From: an uncultured Clostridiaceae bacterium
Lineage (GTDB): Bacteria; Bacillota; Clostridia; Oscillospirales; Ruminococcaceae
Direction of reading: 5' to 3'
DNA: 15,355 nt
Assembly (NCBI GenBank): GCA_946411985.1
Contig: CAMKFY010000019.1
Span: 1 to 15,355, forward strand
Of the stretch, positions 1 to 7,222 are shown one piece after another. Every line of letters begins with the position of its first letter. The stretch's first letter is position 1. The notes under the pieces are model-generated. The model was given only the letters and a program-made list of their open reading frames with translations. It was not told the DNA's origin and did no database searches. The translations under genes were made by a program, and so were the position numbers.

Positions 1-2
1 AA

Positions 3-776
3 TATACTAGCTTCCAAAACAGTGTTACTGGCATTATATTTAACCAAAAAAGCAGCCTTTTTAACAACAGCAATATTAAATTAGCTTTAGCAAACGATAT
101 AGATAAAGCTAAAATAAATTCTAAGTTGCAAAACAACCAATTTATAACCAATAATTTAATCCCAAACTCTATTAAAATATACAATCAGTTCTATAACGAA
201 CTAAAGCCCACAGATAGCTGTTGCCCAGATTATGATGCGTTAAATGCAAAAAAACTATTTCATAGTGGCGTTAGCCAAATTAAAGCAGCTGACAAAGATT
301 TTAATTTGAATTCACATTCTATTTTAGTTAATGATTTCAATTTTGAAATTTTAAACCAGGTGCTACAAACCTGGCAGAAAGACTTAGGCCTATTTTTAAA
401 AATAGATAAATTGAGTGATGAATTATATAACAAAAAATTGAAAAACCAAAACTTTGAAAGCGCAGTTATAACACTAAAAAGCACAATGAACACACCTCTT
501 GCAATTTTAAGCGCGTTCACAAACGATAATGTTTTTAATTCTATAGACCACAACATACCAAATTTAAAAACAATATTAAACGAAGCATCGATACAGCAAA
601 ATTTAGAAGATATAACTAATAAATATTTTGAAGCCGAACGGACTATATGTCAAAATGGTTATTTTATACCGCTATATTCCGACACTGAGTATTTTGCTCA
701 CAACTCAAGAATTAAAGATATAATATTCACTCCGGGCAGCAAAGAGTTTTACTATGCATACGCGCATGTAGATTAA
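3..776 (+). CDS. ABC transporter substrate-binding protein, C-terminal part (5' end outside window)
   Basis: This is the 3' part (257 codons) of a solute-binding protein of the family-5 type (oligopeptide/dipeptide/nickel binders, OppA/DppA-like), which delivers ligand to a membrane ABC importer. The frame is open from the left edge of the window, so the gene starts upstream; the TTG at 126 is only an internal codon. Seen in sequence: near the N-terminal end of the fragment, an IIFNQKSSLFNN...IKLALANDID stretch matching the family's 'fN...p..d.kvR.Al.yAiDr' signature; then a Leu/Val-rich stretch followed by QVLQTWQKDLGLFLKI (the usual 'iq.qlk.iGi.v.i'); and near the end YFEAERTICQNGYFIPLYSD (the usual 'aE.il....p.iPly'). 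Family assignment is firm; the ligand cannot be told. No permease or ATPase gene is visible. It ends in a terminator shared with convergent rpsI. Confidence 0.8.
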   Translation, partial: YTSFQNSVTGIIFNQKSSLFNNSNIKLALANDIDKAKINSKLQNNQFITNNLIPNSIKIYNQFYNELKPTDSCCPDYDALNAKKLFHSGVSQIKAADKDFNLNSHSILVNDFNFEILNQVLQTWQKDLGLFLKIDKLSDELYNKKLKNQNFESAVITLKSTMNTPLAILSAFTNDNVFNSIDHNIPNLKTILNEASIQQNLEDITNKYFEAERTICQNGYFIPLYSDTEYFAHNSRIKDIIFTPGSKEFYYAYAHVD

Positions 777-781
777 TTAAA

Positions 782-820
782 AACACCAGTGCAGACCTCC
801 TCTACACCGGTGTTTTTTTT
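782..820. terminator. Bidirectional terminator between convergent genes
   Basis: The arms AACACCAGTG (782-791) and CACCGGTGTT (805-814) form a 10-bp stem with one A/C mismatch and a 13-nt loop. On the plus strand eight T follow (813-820), which terminates the binding-protein gene. On the minus strand the arm is followed by a shorter T run (783-779), so it can also serve rpsI. The rpsI stop codon (819-821) lies inside the plus-strand T tract, so the two genes share this structure. Confidence 0.85.
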
Positions 821-1220
821 AACGTTTAGAAAACTGCGGAGCTTTTCGCGCCTTTTTCAAACCATACTTTTTGCGTTCTTTCATTCTTGGGTCTCTTGTT
901 AAAAACTTAGCCCTTTTGAGCGCAGCGCGCAAATCTCTATTAAACTCTAAAAGTGCCCTCGAAATGCCATGACGTATAGCTCCAGCTTGGCCAGAAACGC
1001 CGCCACCCTTAACATTACAGTGTACATCAAACTTGCCAATTGTGTCTGTTAGCTCAAATGGCTGCCGCACCAAAAGCTTCAAAGTTTCCAACCCAAAATA
1101 TTTATCTATAGGCTTGCCATTTATAAACACACCACCAGAGCCATTATAAAGCCGTACTCTAGCCACAGAACTCTTCCTTCTACCAGTGCCATAATAAAAT
1201 GTTTTCGTGCCATATACCAC
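819..1220 (-). CDS. rpsI: 30S ribosomal protein S9
   Basis: Ribosomal protein S9 (uS9) sits in the head of the small subunit, and its C-terminal tail reaches the P-site tRNA. The 133-residue length is normal. Seen in sequence: the N-terminal YYGTGRRKSSVARVRL signature, a central GGGVSGQAGAIRHGISRAL stretch, a basic RDPRMKERKKYGLKKARKAPQFSKR-type C-terminus, and the universally conserved terminal QFSKR. The start is a GTG at 1220, with a G-rich GGAAGGGGG Shine-Dalgarno 7 nt upstream; no in-frame ATG is available. It lies 15 nt downstream of rplM, the standard L13-S9 pair, and probably depends on the rplM promoter. Transcription ends at the shared hairpin right after the stop. Confidence 0.97.
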   Translation of the reverse strand: MVYGTKTFYYGTGRRKSSVARVRLYNGSGGVFINGKPIDKYFGLETLKLLVRQPFELTDTIGKFDVHCNVKGGGVSGQAGAIRHGISRALLEFNRDLRAALKRAKFLTRDPRMKERKKYGLKKARKAPQFSKR

Positions 1221-1235
1221 AAATATTCCCCCTTC

Positions 1236-1898
1236 CTAAAATTTATATAACTGCGGACTTTGCGCTTCGTGCCCATGCTCCTCACCTGCATACGCACGCA
1301 AACGCTTCGCCATTTTAGCTCCCAAAGAATTATGCGGAAGCATACCCTGCACAGCCCACATCATTGCTTTTTGTGGACATTTTTTCATAATAACACTATA
1401 TTTTAACCCCTTCAAGCCGCCCATCCAGCCACTATGATGATATCGCACCTTTTGCTCAAGCTTTCTGCCTGTTAACACAACATCCCTGCAATTTATTATT
1501 ATAATGCTGTCCCCACAATCTACATTAGGCGTAAAATCTACCCTGTGTTTGCCACGAAGCATAGACGCAGCAAGCGCTGCAACCCTTCCCAACGACTTGC
1601 CAGAAGCATCTAAAACAAACCACCTTCTCTTCACCTGAGCTGGCTTTAAAAAGGTTGTTTTGTTTTTGTTAATGTTGCCAACACTCTTTTTAGCTGCAGA
1701 AACATTAACTGCCTTAACCGCAGGCTTTTCTTCTGCTGCAATAGAGGACTTAGCAGCAATAGTTGGCACCGGCTTTTTCTTTGACACTCTAACATTTTTT
1801 TCTGCGCCTGCCTTCACAGCCCCTTTTGCTTTGCTAACACCTTTTTTTGAAACATCCACCTTTTCAGATTTGTTCGATTTTTTACTACTATCCGCCAT
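1236..1898 (-). CDS. rplM: 50S ribosomal protein L13 with an 80-residue basic N-terminal extension
   Basis: Ribosomal protein L13 (uL13) is an early-assembly protein of the large subunit. The L13 domain fills roughly residues 81-220: LKPAQVKRRWFVLDASGKSLGR, then LRGKHRVDFTPNVDCGD, LTGRKL, YRHHSG-like YHHSGWMGGLK, VQGMLPHNSLGAKMAKRLR-type and YAGEEHGHEAQSP stretches. These match the usual protein of about 145 residues. Residues 1-80 are extra: rich in Lys, Ala, Ser and Val, low in aromatic residues, repeating KK/AK/AA pairs, and probably disordered. I accept the ATG at 1898 because a consensus promoter lies about 50 nt upstream and no ribosome site or ATG precedes the core. The nearest SD-like GGGAG is about 12 nt from the ATG, slightly far. 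Forms an operon with rpsI. Confidence 0.95.
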   Translation of the reverse strand: MADSSKKSNKSEKVDVSKKGVSKAKGAVKAGAEKNVRVSKKKPVPTIAAKSSIAAEEKPAVKAVNVSAAKKSVGNINKNKTTFLKPAQVKRRWFVLDASGKSLGRVAALAASMLRGKHRVDFTPNVDCGDSIIIINCRDVVLTGRKLEQKVRYHHSGWMGGLKGLKYSVIMKKCPQKAMMWAVQGMLPHNSLGAKMAKRLRAYAGEEHGHEAQSPQLYKF

Positions 1899-1951
1899 CT
1901 AATTTTCCATCTCCCAACTAAAAACAACTTAAAAACTAAACACTGCCATAA

Positions 1952-1980
1952 ATTATACCACTATTATTAACTATTGTCAA
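1952..1980 (-). promoter_or_regulatory. Consensus sigma-A promoter of rplM-rpsI
   Basis: On the minus strand there is an exact TTGACA (-35, 1980-1975), a 17-nt spacer and an exact TATAAT (-10, 1957-1952). Initiation would be near 1945, leaving a leader of about 47 nt before the rplM ATG. The leader is too short for an elaborate autoregulatory structure and I see no obvious hairpin in it. The -35 begins only 18 nt after the hinT stop, so readthrough from alaS-hinT may add to expression. Confidence 0.92.
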
Positions 1981-1997
1981 TTAATTTTATTAAAATT

Positions 1998-2336
1998 CTA
2001 ACCTGGAGGCCAAGCCATACTCCTGCCACCCAATATATGAAAATGCATATGTGGCACTGTTTGCCCGCCGTCTTCACCGCAATTGTTTACTATTCTAAAA
2101 CCATTGCTTAAATTCAAATCTTTCGCTAACTTATTTATAACATTAAAAATTCTTGATATAATATCCATATTTTCTGGCAAAATAGCTTCAACACTATTAA
2201 TATGCTCCTTGGGAATAACCAAAAAATGGACTGGTGCCTTTGGGTTTACATCTTTAAAAGCTAAAACACTTTCGTCTTCATAAAGCTTATGACAACCTAA
2301 ATTGCCTTTTAATATTTCACAAAAAATACAACTCAA
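1998..2336 (-). CDS. hinT: HIT-family purine nucleoside phosphoramidase (HinT-like)
   Basis: A histidine-triad protein of the HINT branch, which hydrolyses nucleoside phosphoramidates and acyl-adenylates such as aminoacyl-AMP. At 112 residues it has typical length. Seen in sequence: N-terminal CIFCEILKG (C3, C6, a Zn-knuckle-like pair found in many HINT proteins), FKDVNPKAPVHFLVIPKEHI, and the triad HMHFHIL (H96, H98, H100; H98 is the expected nucleophile), ending in a Trp-Pro-Pro segment. The start is TTG at 2336: a GGAGG lies 7 nt upstream, in the gap just after the alaS stop. It is 15 nt downstream of alaS and surely cotranscribed. That pairing is suggestive because bacterial HinT enzymes act on aminoacyl-adenylates, but the functional link is inference. 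Confidence 0.93.
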   Translation of the reverse strand: MSCIFCEILKGNLGCHKLYEDESVLAFKDVNPKAPVHFLVIPKEHINSVEAILPENMDIISRIFNVINKLAKDLNLSNGFRIVNNCGEDGGQTVPHMHFHILGGRSMAWPPG

Positions 2337-2351
2337 ACTAAAACCTCCAAT

Positions 2352-5300
2352 CTACAAATTTTTTACAATATTAAAAAATTCTAACTCAATTTCTTTTGCC
2401 TTATCAAAATTTGAAACGCCAGCAGTGGCAAAATCTTTCCTGCCACCTCCTTTGCCTCCTGCCAATGCGCCTAAACGCCTAACTATATTGTTAGCGTCCG
2501 CTCCATTTTTTACAGCGCCTGCCCCACAAATCACTAAAATACTATATTTGTTATCGTATAGCGAAAATATTAACGTTATTAAATTTGTGCTTTTTTGTTT
2601 TATATAGTCTGCAAAAACTCTCAATTGATTTTTATTTAATATATTGTTGTTAAACACCGCTAATTTAAAAACGCCTTCACTCTTTAGCCCGCGCTCAACC
2701 TCCTTCGAAAATTCATTCTTGCAAATTTTTAATTTTAGCTCATTCAAACTTTTAGTTGTGCTATCTAGCTTTAATGCCAAATCTTTAACCCTATCTGCCA
2801 CGTCAAAATAATCATTAGTTTTAAATATGCTGCATATAGCGTTAACAGACTCCTCTAGCTTATTTGCAAAATTTAAAACTTCCAAACTAGTAATAGCCTC
2901 TATCCTGCGCACCCCAGAGCCCACAGAAACCTCGCTTAATATTTTAAACACTCCAATATCACCAGTTTTTTCAACATGCGTGCCCCCGCAAAGCTCAACC
3001 GAATAACTCCCTATATCTACAACGCGCACTATATCTTTATATTTTTCATTAAATAATGCAACTGCCCCCATATTTTTAGCCTTTTCCTTCTCCATTTCAT
3101 ATGTGCGCACCACTAAATTCTGCGTTATTATGTTATTCATTCTATCTTGCACAGCTTTTATTTCTTCTGGCTTCATAGCTTCAAAATTATTAAAATCAAA
3201 ACGTAACCGCCTATCATCTATAAACTGGCCAGCTTGCCTTATATGGTCACCATATAGCTCCTTTAACACCTTTTGCAATAAATGTGCTGCAGTATGGTTT
3301 TTAGATATTAACATTCTACGTTTTAAATTTACTTTAAGTATAACTTCATCTCCTACTTTTATGCTGCTTTTTAAAACATTAACACTATGTATAAATATAG
3401 AATTTTTGTTAACACAGGAACTAACATTTGCTATTATTTCGTCCCCGTCTACAGATAGTATATCTCCAGTATCGCAAACCTGCCCGCCACCAGTAGCATA
3501 AAAAGGAGTTTTATTAAATATTAAATCTACCATATCTGAAGCAAAAGCAGCATCTACCACCTCACCATTTGAAATAATACAAAGCACCTTGGCCACACAC
3601 TGTATTGTTTCATAGCCAACAAATTCAGTTTTTTCAAATTTTTCTAATATATAATCCTTTTCATTAACCCATGCATTATCTGCAAAGCTGGCCGCCTTTT
3701 TGGCTCTTTTTTTCTGAGCATCCATAAGGTTTAGAAAACCTTGTTCATCTACTGTAAACCCTCTTTTAATAGCCATATCTTTTAATATGTCAAACGGCAA
3801 ACCAAAAGTATCACAAAGCTTAAATGCGTCTTCAGCACAAATTTGCAACACATTTTCCTCTAAATTACACGGCATACTTTCATAGAAAACTTTATAAATT
3901 TTAATAATTACCTCCATATTGCTGCCATATTCCGAATCACATACTCTTTGCGCAGAAGCTTTACACTTAGTAGATAACTCATCGTTATTGCAAACCCACC
4001 TATCAAAATAACATTTAAAATTATCTATTGTTGTGTTAACAATAAGCCTACACCTATTGCTAAAATCTTTCAACTCATTTCTTATTTGTGACAAATCATC
4101 TTTGCTAAAACTGCTTTTGCGCAATATACTAATTAAATTTTTTATTTCCTCAACAAAACCTTTAAGTTGTGATATATCATAAACATTCCTAATGCCTATT
4201 TCAGAATATATATTATTTAAACATTCAAACTTTTTAAAATATTGCTCAATAATTTTTATCTCTTCAACATTACTAAAACTAGCTAATGTGTTCCTATCTA
4301 TTTTGCTATCTAACCTTTCAAACAGCTCATTTGCAGAGCTTTTAAAACTGTTAAAAGCCTCCTCCACCTTTGAAAAAATATTAATGTTTTCATATTTATT
4401 GCCAGCACTCAAACTGTTAAACAGTTGGCAAGCCTTTTCTTCCCCTACCTTTAATATATTTTCAAAATTTACCTCCTCGTTTCGCACCACCTTTTTTATA
4501 TATTCCGCGTCATCACATAGCTTTTCATAAAACTCCTTGTTTTTACTTACAACAACATCCACCAAATCTTCAAAAAAAAGAGAATTTATCCCCAACCTTC
4601 TGCCACTATTTTTAGCTCTTCTTATAAGCCGTCGCAATACATAACCTCTGCCCTCATTAGAAGGCAACACCCCATCAGATATTAAAAACACAATACTTCG
4701 TATATGATCTGTTATTATGCGAACTAAAACATCTTTCTCTTTATTTTCTTTATATTTAACGCCTGCCAAGCTACAAACTCTATCTAAAATAGCCCTCACA
4801 GTGTCTACTTCAAAAAGGTTGTCTACCCCTTGAAATATGCAAGCAAGCCTTTCAAGCCCCATGCCAGTGTCTATATTTTTGTGTGCCATATCTTCATATT
4901 GAAAGTTGCCTTTATTGTTATATTGCGAAAAAACAAGGTTCCAAAACTCTATAAATCTATCACAATTACAACCAGGCCCGCAATCTTCCTTTTTGCAACC
5001 ATGCTCTAAGCCCCTGTCAAAATATATTTCAGAGCACGGCCCACAAGGCCCAAGCCCTATCTCCCAAAAGTTATCATCTTTGCCAAGCTTATATATTTTA
5101 GCCGGAGCCAACCCAACTTCATCTTTCCATATGTTATACGCTTCGTAATCTTTTTCATATACCGTAACATAAAGCCTATCTTGCGGCATCTTTAAAACAT
5201 CTACAACAAACTCCCATGCCCAAAATATTGCTTCTTTTTTAAAGTAATCCCCAAACGAAAAATTACCCAACATTTCAAAAAATGTGCCGTGTCTATCTGT

Positions 5301-5540
5301 TTTCCCAACATTATCTAAATCGCTAGTTCGTATACACTTTTGCACAGTCACCACCCTATTTTTAGGAGGATTTTCTTGGCCTAAAAACCACTTTTTCATT
5401 GGCGCCATGCCAGAATTTATAAAAAGTAAACTAGCGTCATCTGCAGGAATTAAAGGAAAACTTTTTAAATACATATGACTTTTCTCTTTAAAAAAATCTA
5501 TAAAAAGCTGCCTTAAATTATTTAATCCCATCCATTGCAT
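2352..5540 (-). CDS. alaS: Alanyl-tRNA synthetase with a large central insertion
   Basis: Charges tRNA-Ala with alanine and clears mischarged Ser/Gly. All parts are present in 1062 residues. The aminoacylation domain runs from about 1 to 375, with RTSDLDNVGKTDRHGTFFEM at 71-90, GLGPCGPCSEIYFD at 162-175 and a C182/C187/C191/C193 cluster. DAFKLCDTFGLPFD is at 571-584. The editing domain has the metal-site HTAAH (749-753) and CGGTH (851-855). The C-Ala domain has GGKGGGRKDFATAG at 1028-1041. Bacterial AlaRS is usually about 870-890 residues; the excess lies at about 376-566, between the tRNA-recognition region and DAFKL. I chose ATG 5540 because GGAGG sits 8 nt upstream; the upstream in-frame TTG (5555) overlaps that SD. 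Operon with hinT. Confidence 0.96.
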   Translation of the reverse strand: MQWMGLNNLRQLFIDFFKEKSHMYLKSFPLIPADDASLLFINSGMAPMKKWFLGQENPPKNRVVTVQKCIRTSDLDNVGKTDRHGTFFEMLGNFSFGDYFKKEAIFWAWEFVVDVLKMPQDRLYVTVYEKDYEAYNIWKDEVGLAPAKIYKLGKDDNFWEIGLGPCGPCSEIYFDRGLEHGCKKEDCGPGCNCDRFIEFWNLVFSQYNNKGNFQYEDMAHKNIDTGMGLERLACIFQGVDNLFEVDTVRAILDRVCSLAGVKYKENKEKDVLVRIITDHIRSIVFLISDGVLPSNEGRGYVLRRLIRRAKNSGRRLGINSLFFEDLVDVVVSKNKEFYEKLCDDAEYIKKVVRNEEVNFENILKVGEEKACQLFNSLSAGNKYENINIFSKVEEAFNSFKSSANELFERLDSKIDRNTLASFSNVEEIKIIEQYFKKFECLNNIYSEIGIRNVYDISQLKGFVEEIKNLISILRKSSFSKDDLSQIRNELKDFSNRCRLIVNTTIDNFKCYFDRWVCNNDELSTKCKASAQRVCDSEYGSNMEVIIKIYKVFYESMPCNLEENVLQICAEDAFKLCDTFGLPFDILKDMAIKRGFTVDEQGFLNLMDAQKKRAKKAASFADNAWVNEKDYILEKFEKTEFVGYETIQCVAKVLCIISNGEVVDAAFASDMVDLIFNKTPFYATGGGQVCDTGDILSVDGDEIIANVSSCVNKNSIFIHSVNVLKSSIKVGDEVILKVNLKRRMLISKNHTAAHLLQKVLKELYGDHIRQAGQFIDDRRLRFDFNNFEAMKPEEIKAVQDRMNNIITQNLVVRTYEMEKEKAKNMGAVALFNEKYKDIVRVVDIGSYSVELCGGTHVEKTGDIGVFKILSEVSVGSGVRRIEAITSLEVLNFANKLEESVNAICSIFKTNDYFDVADRVKDLALKLDSTTKSLNELKLKICKNEFSKEVERGLKSEGVFKLAVFNNNILNKNQLRVFADYIKQKSTNLITLIFSLYDNKYSILVICGAGAVKNGADANNIVRRLGALAGGKGGGRKDFATAGVSNFDKAKEIELEFFNIVKNL

Positions 5541-5647
5541 TTGTATATCCTCCAACCTAAACTTTAGTAAAACAATAATTTAATTTAAATATACACGTTA
5601 GCGTATAACCTCGGGGTATTTTGCCCTCAACATATATTTATTATGCA

Positions 5648-5676
5648 ATTATAACAAAACATTACATATTCCGCAA
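5648..5676 (-). promoter_or_regulatory. Probable promoter of alaS-hinT
   Basis: On the minus strand TTGCGG (5676-5671, three of six consensus bases), a 17-nt spacer and an exact TATAAT (5653-5648) lie about 108 nt upstream of the alaS ATG. The predicted leader contains a small hairpin, TATACGC/GTGTATA with a TAAC loop (5607-5590). That hairpin's G-U pair is stable only in minus-strand RNA. It is not followed by a T run, so it is not a terminator. Confidence 0.55.
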
Positions 5677-5722
5677 GCGAACTACTCCAAATTATAAAGG
5701 CTAAAACTCCACTTCAACCACC

Positions 5723-5880
5723 AATACATTTGCCCAAAAACACAATAGCGTGTAGCAATGTATTAAACAATGCCCACAGGCGTGTAAGTTTGGCTATTTC
5801 ATCCCTAACTATGAGAATTTTAGTTATATAGCCTAATTTAACAGCCGCAACTCATCACACCACTTATATAAGCGGAGATT
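5723..5880 (-). ncRNA. Candidate structured RNA between the acpP terminator and alaS (family unknown)
   Basis: Several hairpins pack into about 160 nt, read on the minus strand: CCGCTT/AAGTGG with an ATAT loop (5875-5860); GGTGTG..GAGTT pairing with AACTT..CACGCC (5861-5849 with 5790-5779), enclosing a nested GGCTAT..AACTA / TAGTT..ATAGCC arm (5833-5792); and AATACATTGC pairing with GCAAATGTATT (5764-5755 with 5733-5723, one bulged A), capped by ACAC/GTGT. The first two helices need a G-U pair that exists only in the minus-strand transcript, which favours RNA on that strand. The first two stems share two G residues, so they would compete. I see no T-box core, tmRNA, RNase P or SRP signature. 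It could be an independent RNA or a distal alaS leader. Fold drawn by eye; no covariation test. Confidence 0.35.
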
Positions 5881-5920
5881 TCTTGCTCGTTATGTGTTAA
5901 ATATTAGTAAAATAGTGGTA

Positions 5921-5959
5921 AATAAAAAATAACAGCGTCGCCCAAAAAAGCGCACTGTT
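5921..5959 (-). terminator. Terminator of the fab-acc-acpP operon
   Basis: On the minus strand AACAGTGCGC (5959-5950) pairs with GCGACGCTGTT (5941-5931), giving a 10-bp stem with one bulged A and one T-G wobble. The loop is T-rich, and the tract ATTTTTTATT (5930-5921) follows directly. It lies about 190 nt after the acpP stop and is the first convincing terminator downstream of that ten-gene operon. It also separates the operon from alaS transcription. Confidence 0.85.
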
Positions 5960-6146
5960 AACACTCGGCCTCATAACCCTTTAACTAAAAATTATGCTAT
6001 AACAAGCCCAACTGCAAACCGTGCAGTAAAAGCCCACAACCTTAAAATATTTCCAACTATGTAAAACCAAGCTACGGCGCAAAAACATAACAAAATGCCC
6101 AACACATCTCTTTAAACAAGGAAAATTTCCAAACAAAATAAAACTA
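5960..6146. other. 3' untranslated stretch after acpP, no supported gene
   Basis: This 187-bp stretch lies between the acpP stop and the operon terminator. On the minus strand it has a short CTGCA/TGCAG hairpin with a CGGTT loop and no SD-preceded start codon. A 67-codon hydrophobic frame (5981-6184) overlaps the acpP 3' end but has no ribosome site and resembles nothing I know. With 5541-5920 it makes up the longest gene-free interval in the window. Confidence 0.5.
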
Positions 6147-6386
6147 TTATTTTTTGTTTTCAATATAGTTAACAATATCTCCAACAGTCTTTAAACTTTC
6201 AATATCACCATCAGGAACCTGCAAACCAAACTTTTCTTCTATAGTTTTAACTATATCTACAACATCTAAAGAATCTGCCCCAAAATCATCCATAACAGAA
6301 GAATCTAATGTAACATTATTCTTATCTACACCTAACTGATCTACCAAAATTTCAGAAACCTTTTCAAATACACTCCCAGATTCCAT
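6147..6386 (-). CDS. acpP: Acyl carrier protein
   Basis: Small acidic carrier that holds growing fatty-acyl chains on a 4'-phosphopantetheine arm and passes them between FabD, FabH, FabF, FabG and FabZ. At 79 residues it has normal length. The attachment motif is DDFGADSLDVVDIV, with S39 as the expected modified serine, followed by the usual EEKFGLQVPDGDIESLKTVGDIVNYI helices II-IV. The start is ATG 6386, with GGGAGG 8 nt upstream; the longer in-frame extension to 6422 would overlap accA and lacks an SD. It is the last gene of the operon, 32 nt after accA, which is less usual than a position beside fabG or fabF. Its own strong ribosome site fits the high ACP demand. Confidence 0.97.
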   Translation of the reverse strand: MESGSVFEKVSEILVDQLGVDKNNVTLDSSVMDDFGADSLDVVDIVKTIEEKFGLQVPDGDIESLKTVGDIVNYIENKK

Positions 6387-6418
6387 AAAATATACCTCCC
6401 AAATTTTTAAGTTTACAC

Positions 6419-7222
6419 TCATTCATTAAATATGCCTATTTTTCTAAACTTATTATATCTATCTTTAAGTAACATTGCAATACTTTTTTTTAAATTCCTC
6501 TTTAACGCTTCTATTAAATATTCAATAATATTTTCAAACGTCATATTATGATCTGCATGCGCACCACTAATAGGCTCTTTTATTATATGCTCTGCTACTT
6601 CAAATTTTAAAAGATCTTGAGCCGTTATTTTCATAGTATTGGCAGCGTCCTTTTCTTTAGAAGCATCTCTCCATAATATACTAGCAGCCCCTCTTGGCGA
6701 TATTACAGAATAAACAGCATTTTCAAGCATAGCAAGCTCATCACATACCCCAAGCCCAAGAGCGCCACCGCTGCCTCCTTCTCCTGTTATTATAGATATT
6801 ATAGGCACCTTTAACCGCATAAATTCTTTAATATTTGTGGCTATAGCCTGCCCCTGCCCTCTTTTTTCAGCGTCTACTCCACAAAATGCACCTGTAGTGT
6901 CTATAAAACATATAACAGGCCTTTTAAACTTTTCTGCCTGCTTTGCTAAGCGCAGAGCCTTCCTATAGCCTTCTGGGTGTGCCATAGAAAAGTTACACCT
7001 CCTATTTTGTTCTATATCTTTGCCTTTAACATTGGCAAGTATAGTAACAGGCAGCTTTTGAAATGTAGCTATTCCACCAGTTATAGCTTTATCTTCTGCA
7101 AAACATCTATCACCCTGCATTTCGTAGTAATGCTCAAAAATTCCATTTATATAGTCGTATGCATTTGGCCTGTTAGGGTTATGCACAATATTTAGCCGCT
7201 CCCAAGCAGTTAATTTATCCAA
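6419..7222 (-). CDS. accA: Acetyl-CoA carboxylase carboxyltransferase, alpha subunit
   Basis: With AccD it forms the carboxyltransferase that moves CO2 from carboxybiotin on AccB to acetyl-CoA, giving malonyl-CoA. At 267 residues it is short at the N-terminus, as in clostridial homologues; it begins at the WERLNIVHNPNRPNAYDYI segment. Landmarks include MQGDRCFAEDKAITGGI, HPEGYRKALRLAKQAEKF, FIDTTGAFCGVDAEKRGQG, ITGEGGSGGALGLGV and VISPRGAASILWRDASK. Three positions differ from the usual FIDTPGAYPG and SPEGxASILW patterns (Pro to Thr, Pro to Cys, Glu to Arg). The start is TTG 7222, which overlaps the accD end by 13 nt with a purine-rich SD (AGGAAAGGGG) upstream, implying translational coupling with AccD for equal amounts. 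Confidence 0.95.
   Translation of the reverse strand: MDKLTAWERLNIVHNPNRPNAYDYINGIFEHYYEMQGDRCFAEDKAITGGIATFQKLPVTILANVKGKDIEQNRRCNFSMAHPEGYRKALRLAKQAEKFKRPVICFIDTTGAFCGVDAEKRGQGQAIATNIKEFMRLKVPIISIITGEGGSGGALGLGVCDELAMLENAVYSVISPRGAASILWRDASKEKDAANTMKITAQDLLKFEVAEHIIKEPISGAHADHNMTFENIIEYLIEALKRNLKKSIAMLLKDRYNKFRKIGIFNE

Noticed and set aside
126..776. A complete 216-residue protein starting at TTG 126
   Set aside because: The frame is open to the left edge and the upstream codons encode a typical family-5 binding-protein segment, so this is the end of a longer gene.
1660..1902. 80-codon plus-strand frame opposite the L13 tail
   Set aside because: Open only because the Lys/Ala-rich tail rarely gives stops on the other strand; no ribosome site.
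3843..4415. Intein in alaS
   Set aside because: No Cys/Ser/Thr splice junction with a terminal His-Asn, no homing-endonuclease motif, and the position is not inside a conserved catalytic motif.
5541..5960. T-box, tmRNA, RNase P RNA or SRP RNA upstream of alaS
   Set aside because: None of the diagnostic conserved cores of these families could be found on either strand by eye.
5981..6184. 67-codon hydrophobic frame downstream of and overlapping acpP
   Set aside because: No ribosome binding site, overlap with the acpP 3' end in another frame, no recognisable family, and it lies in the 3' untranslated region before the terminator.
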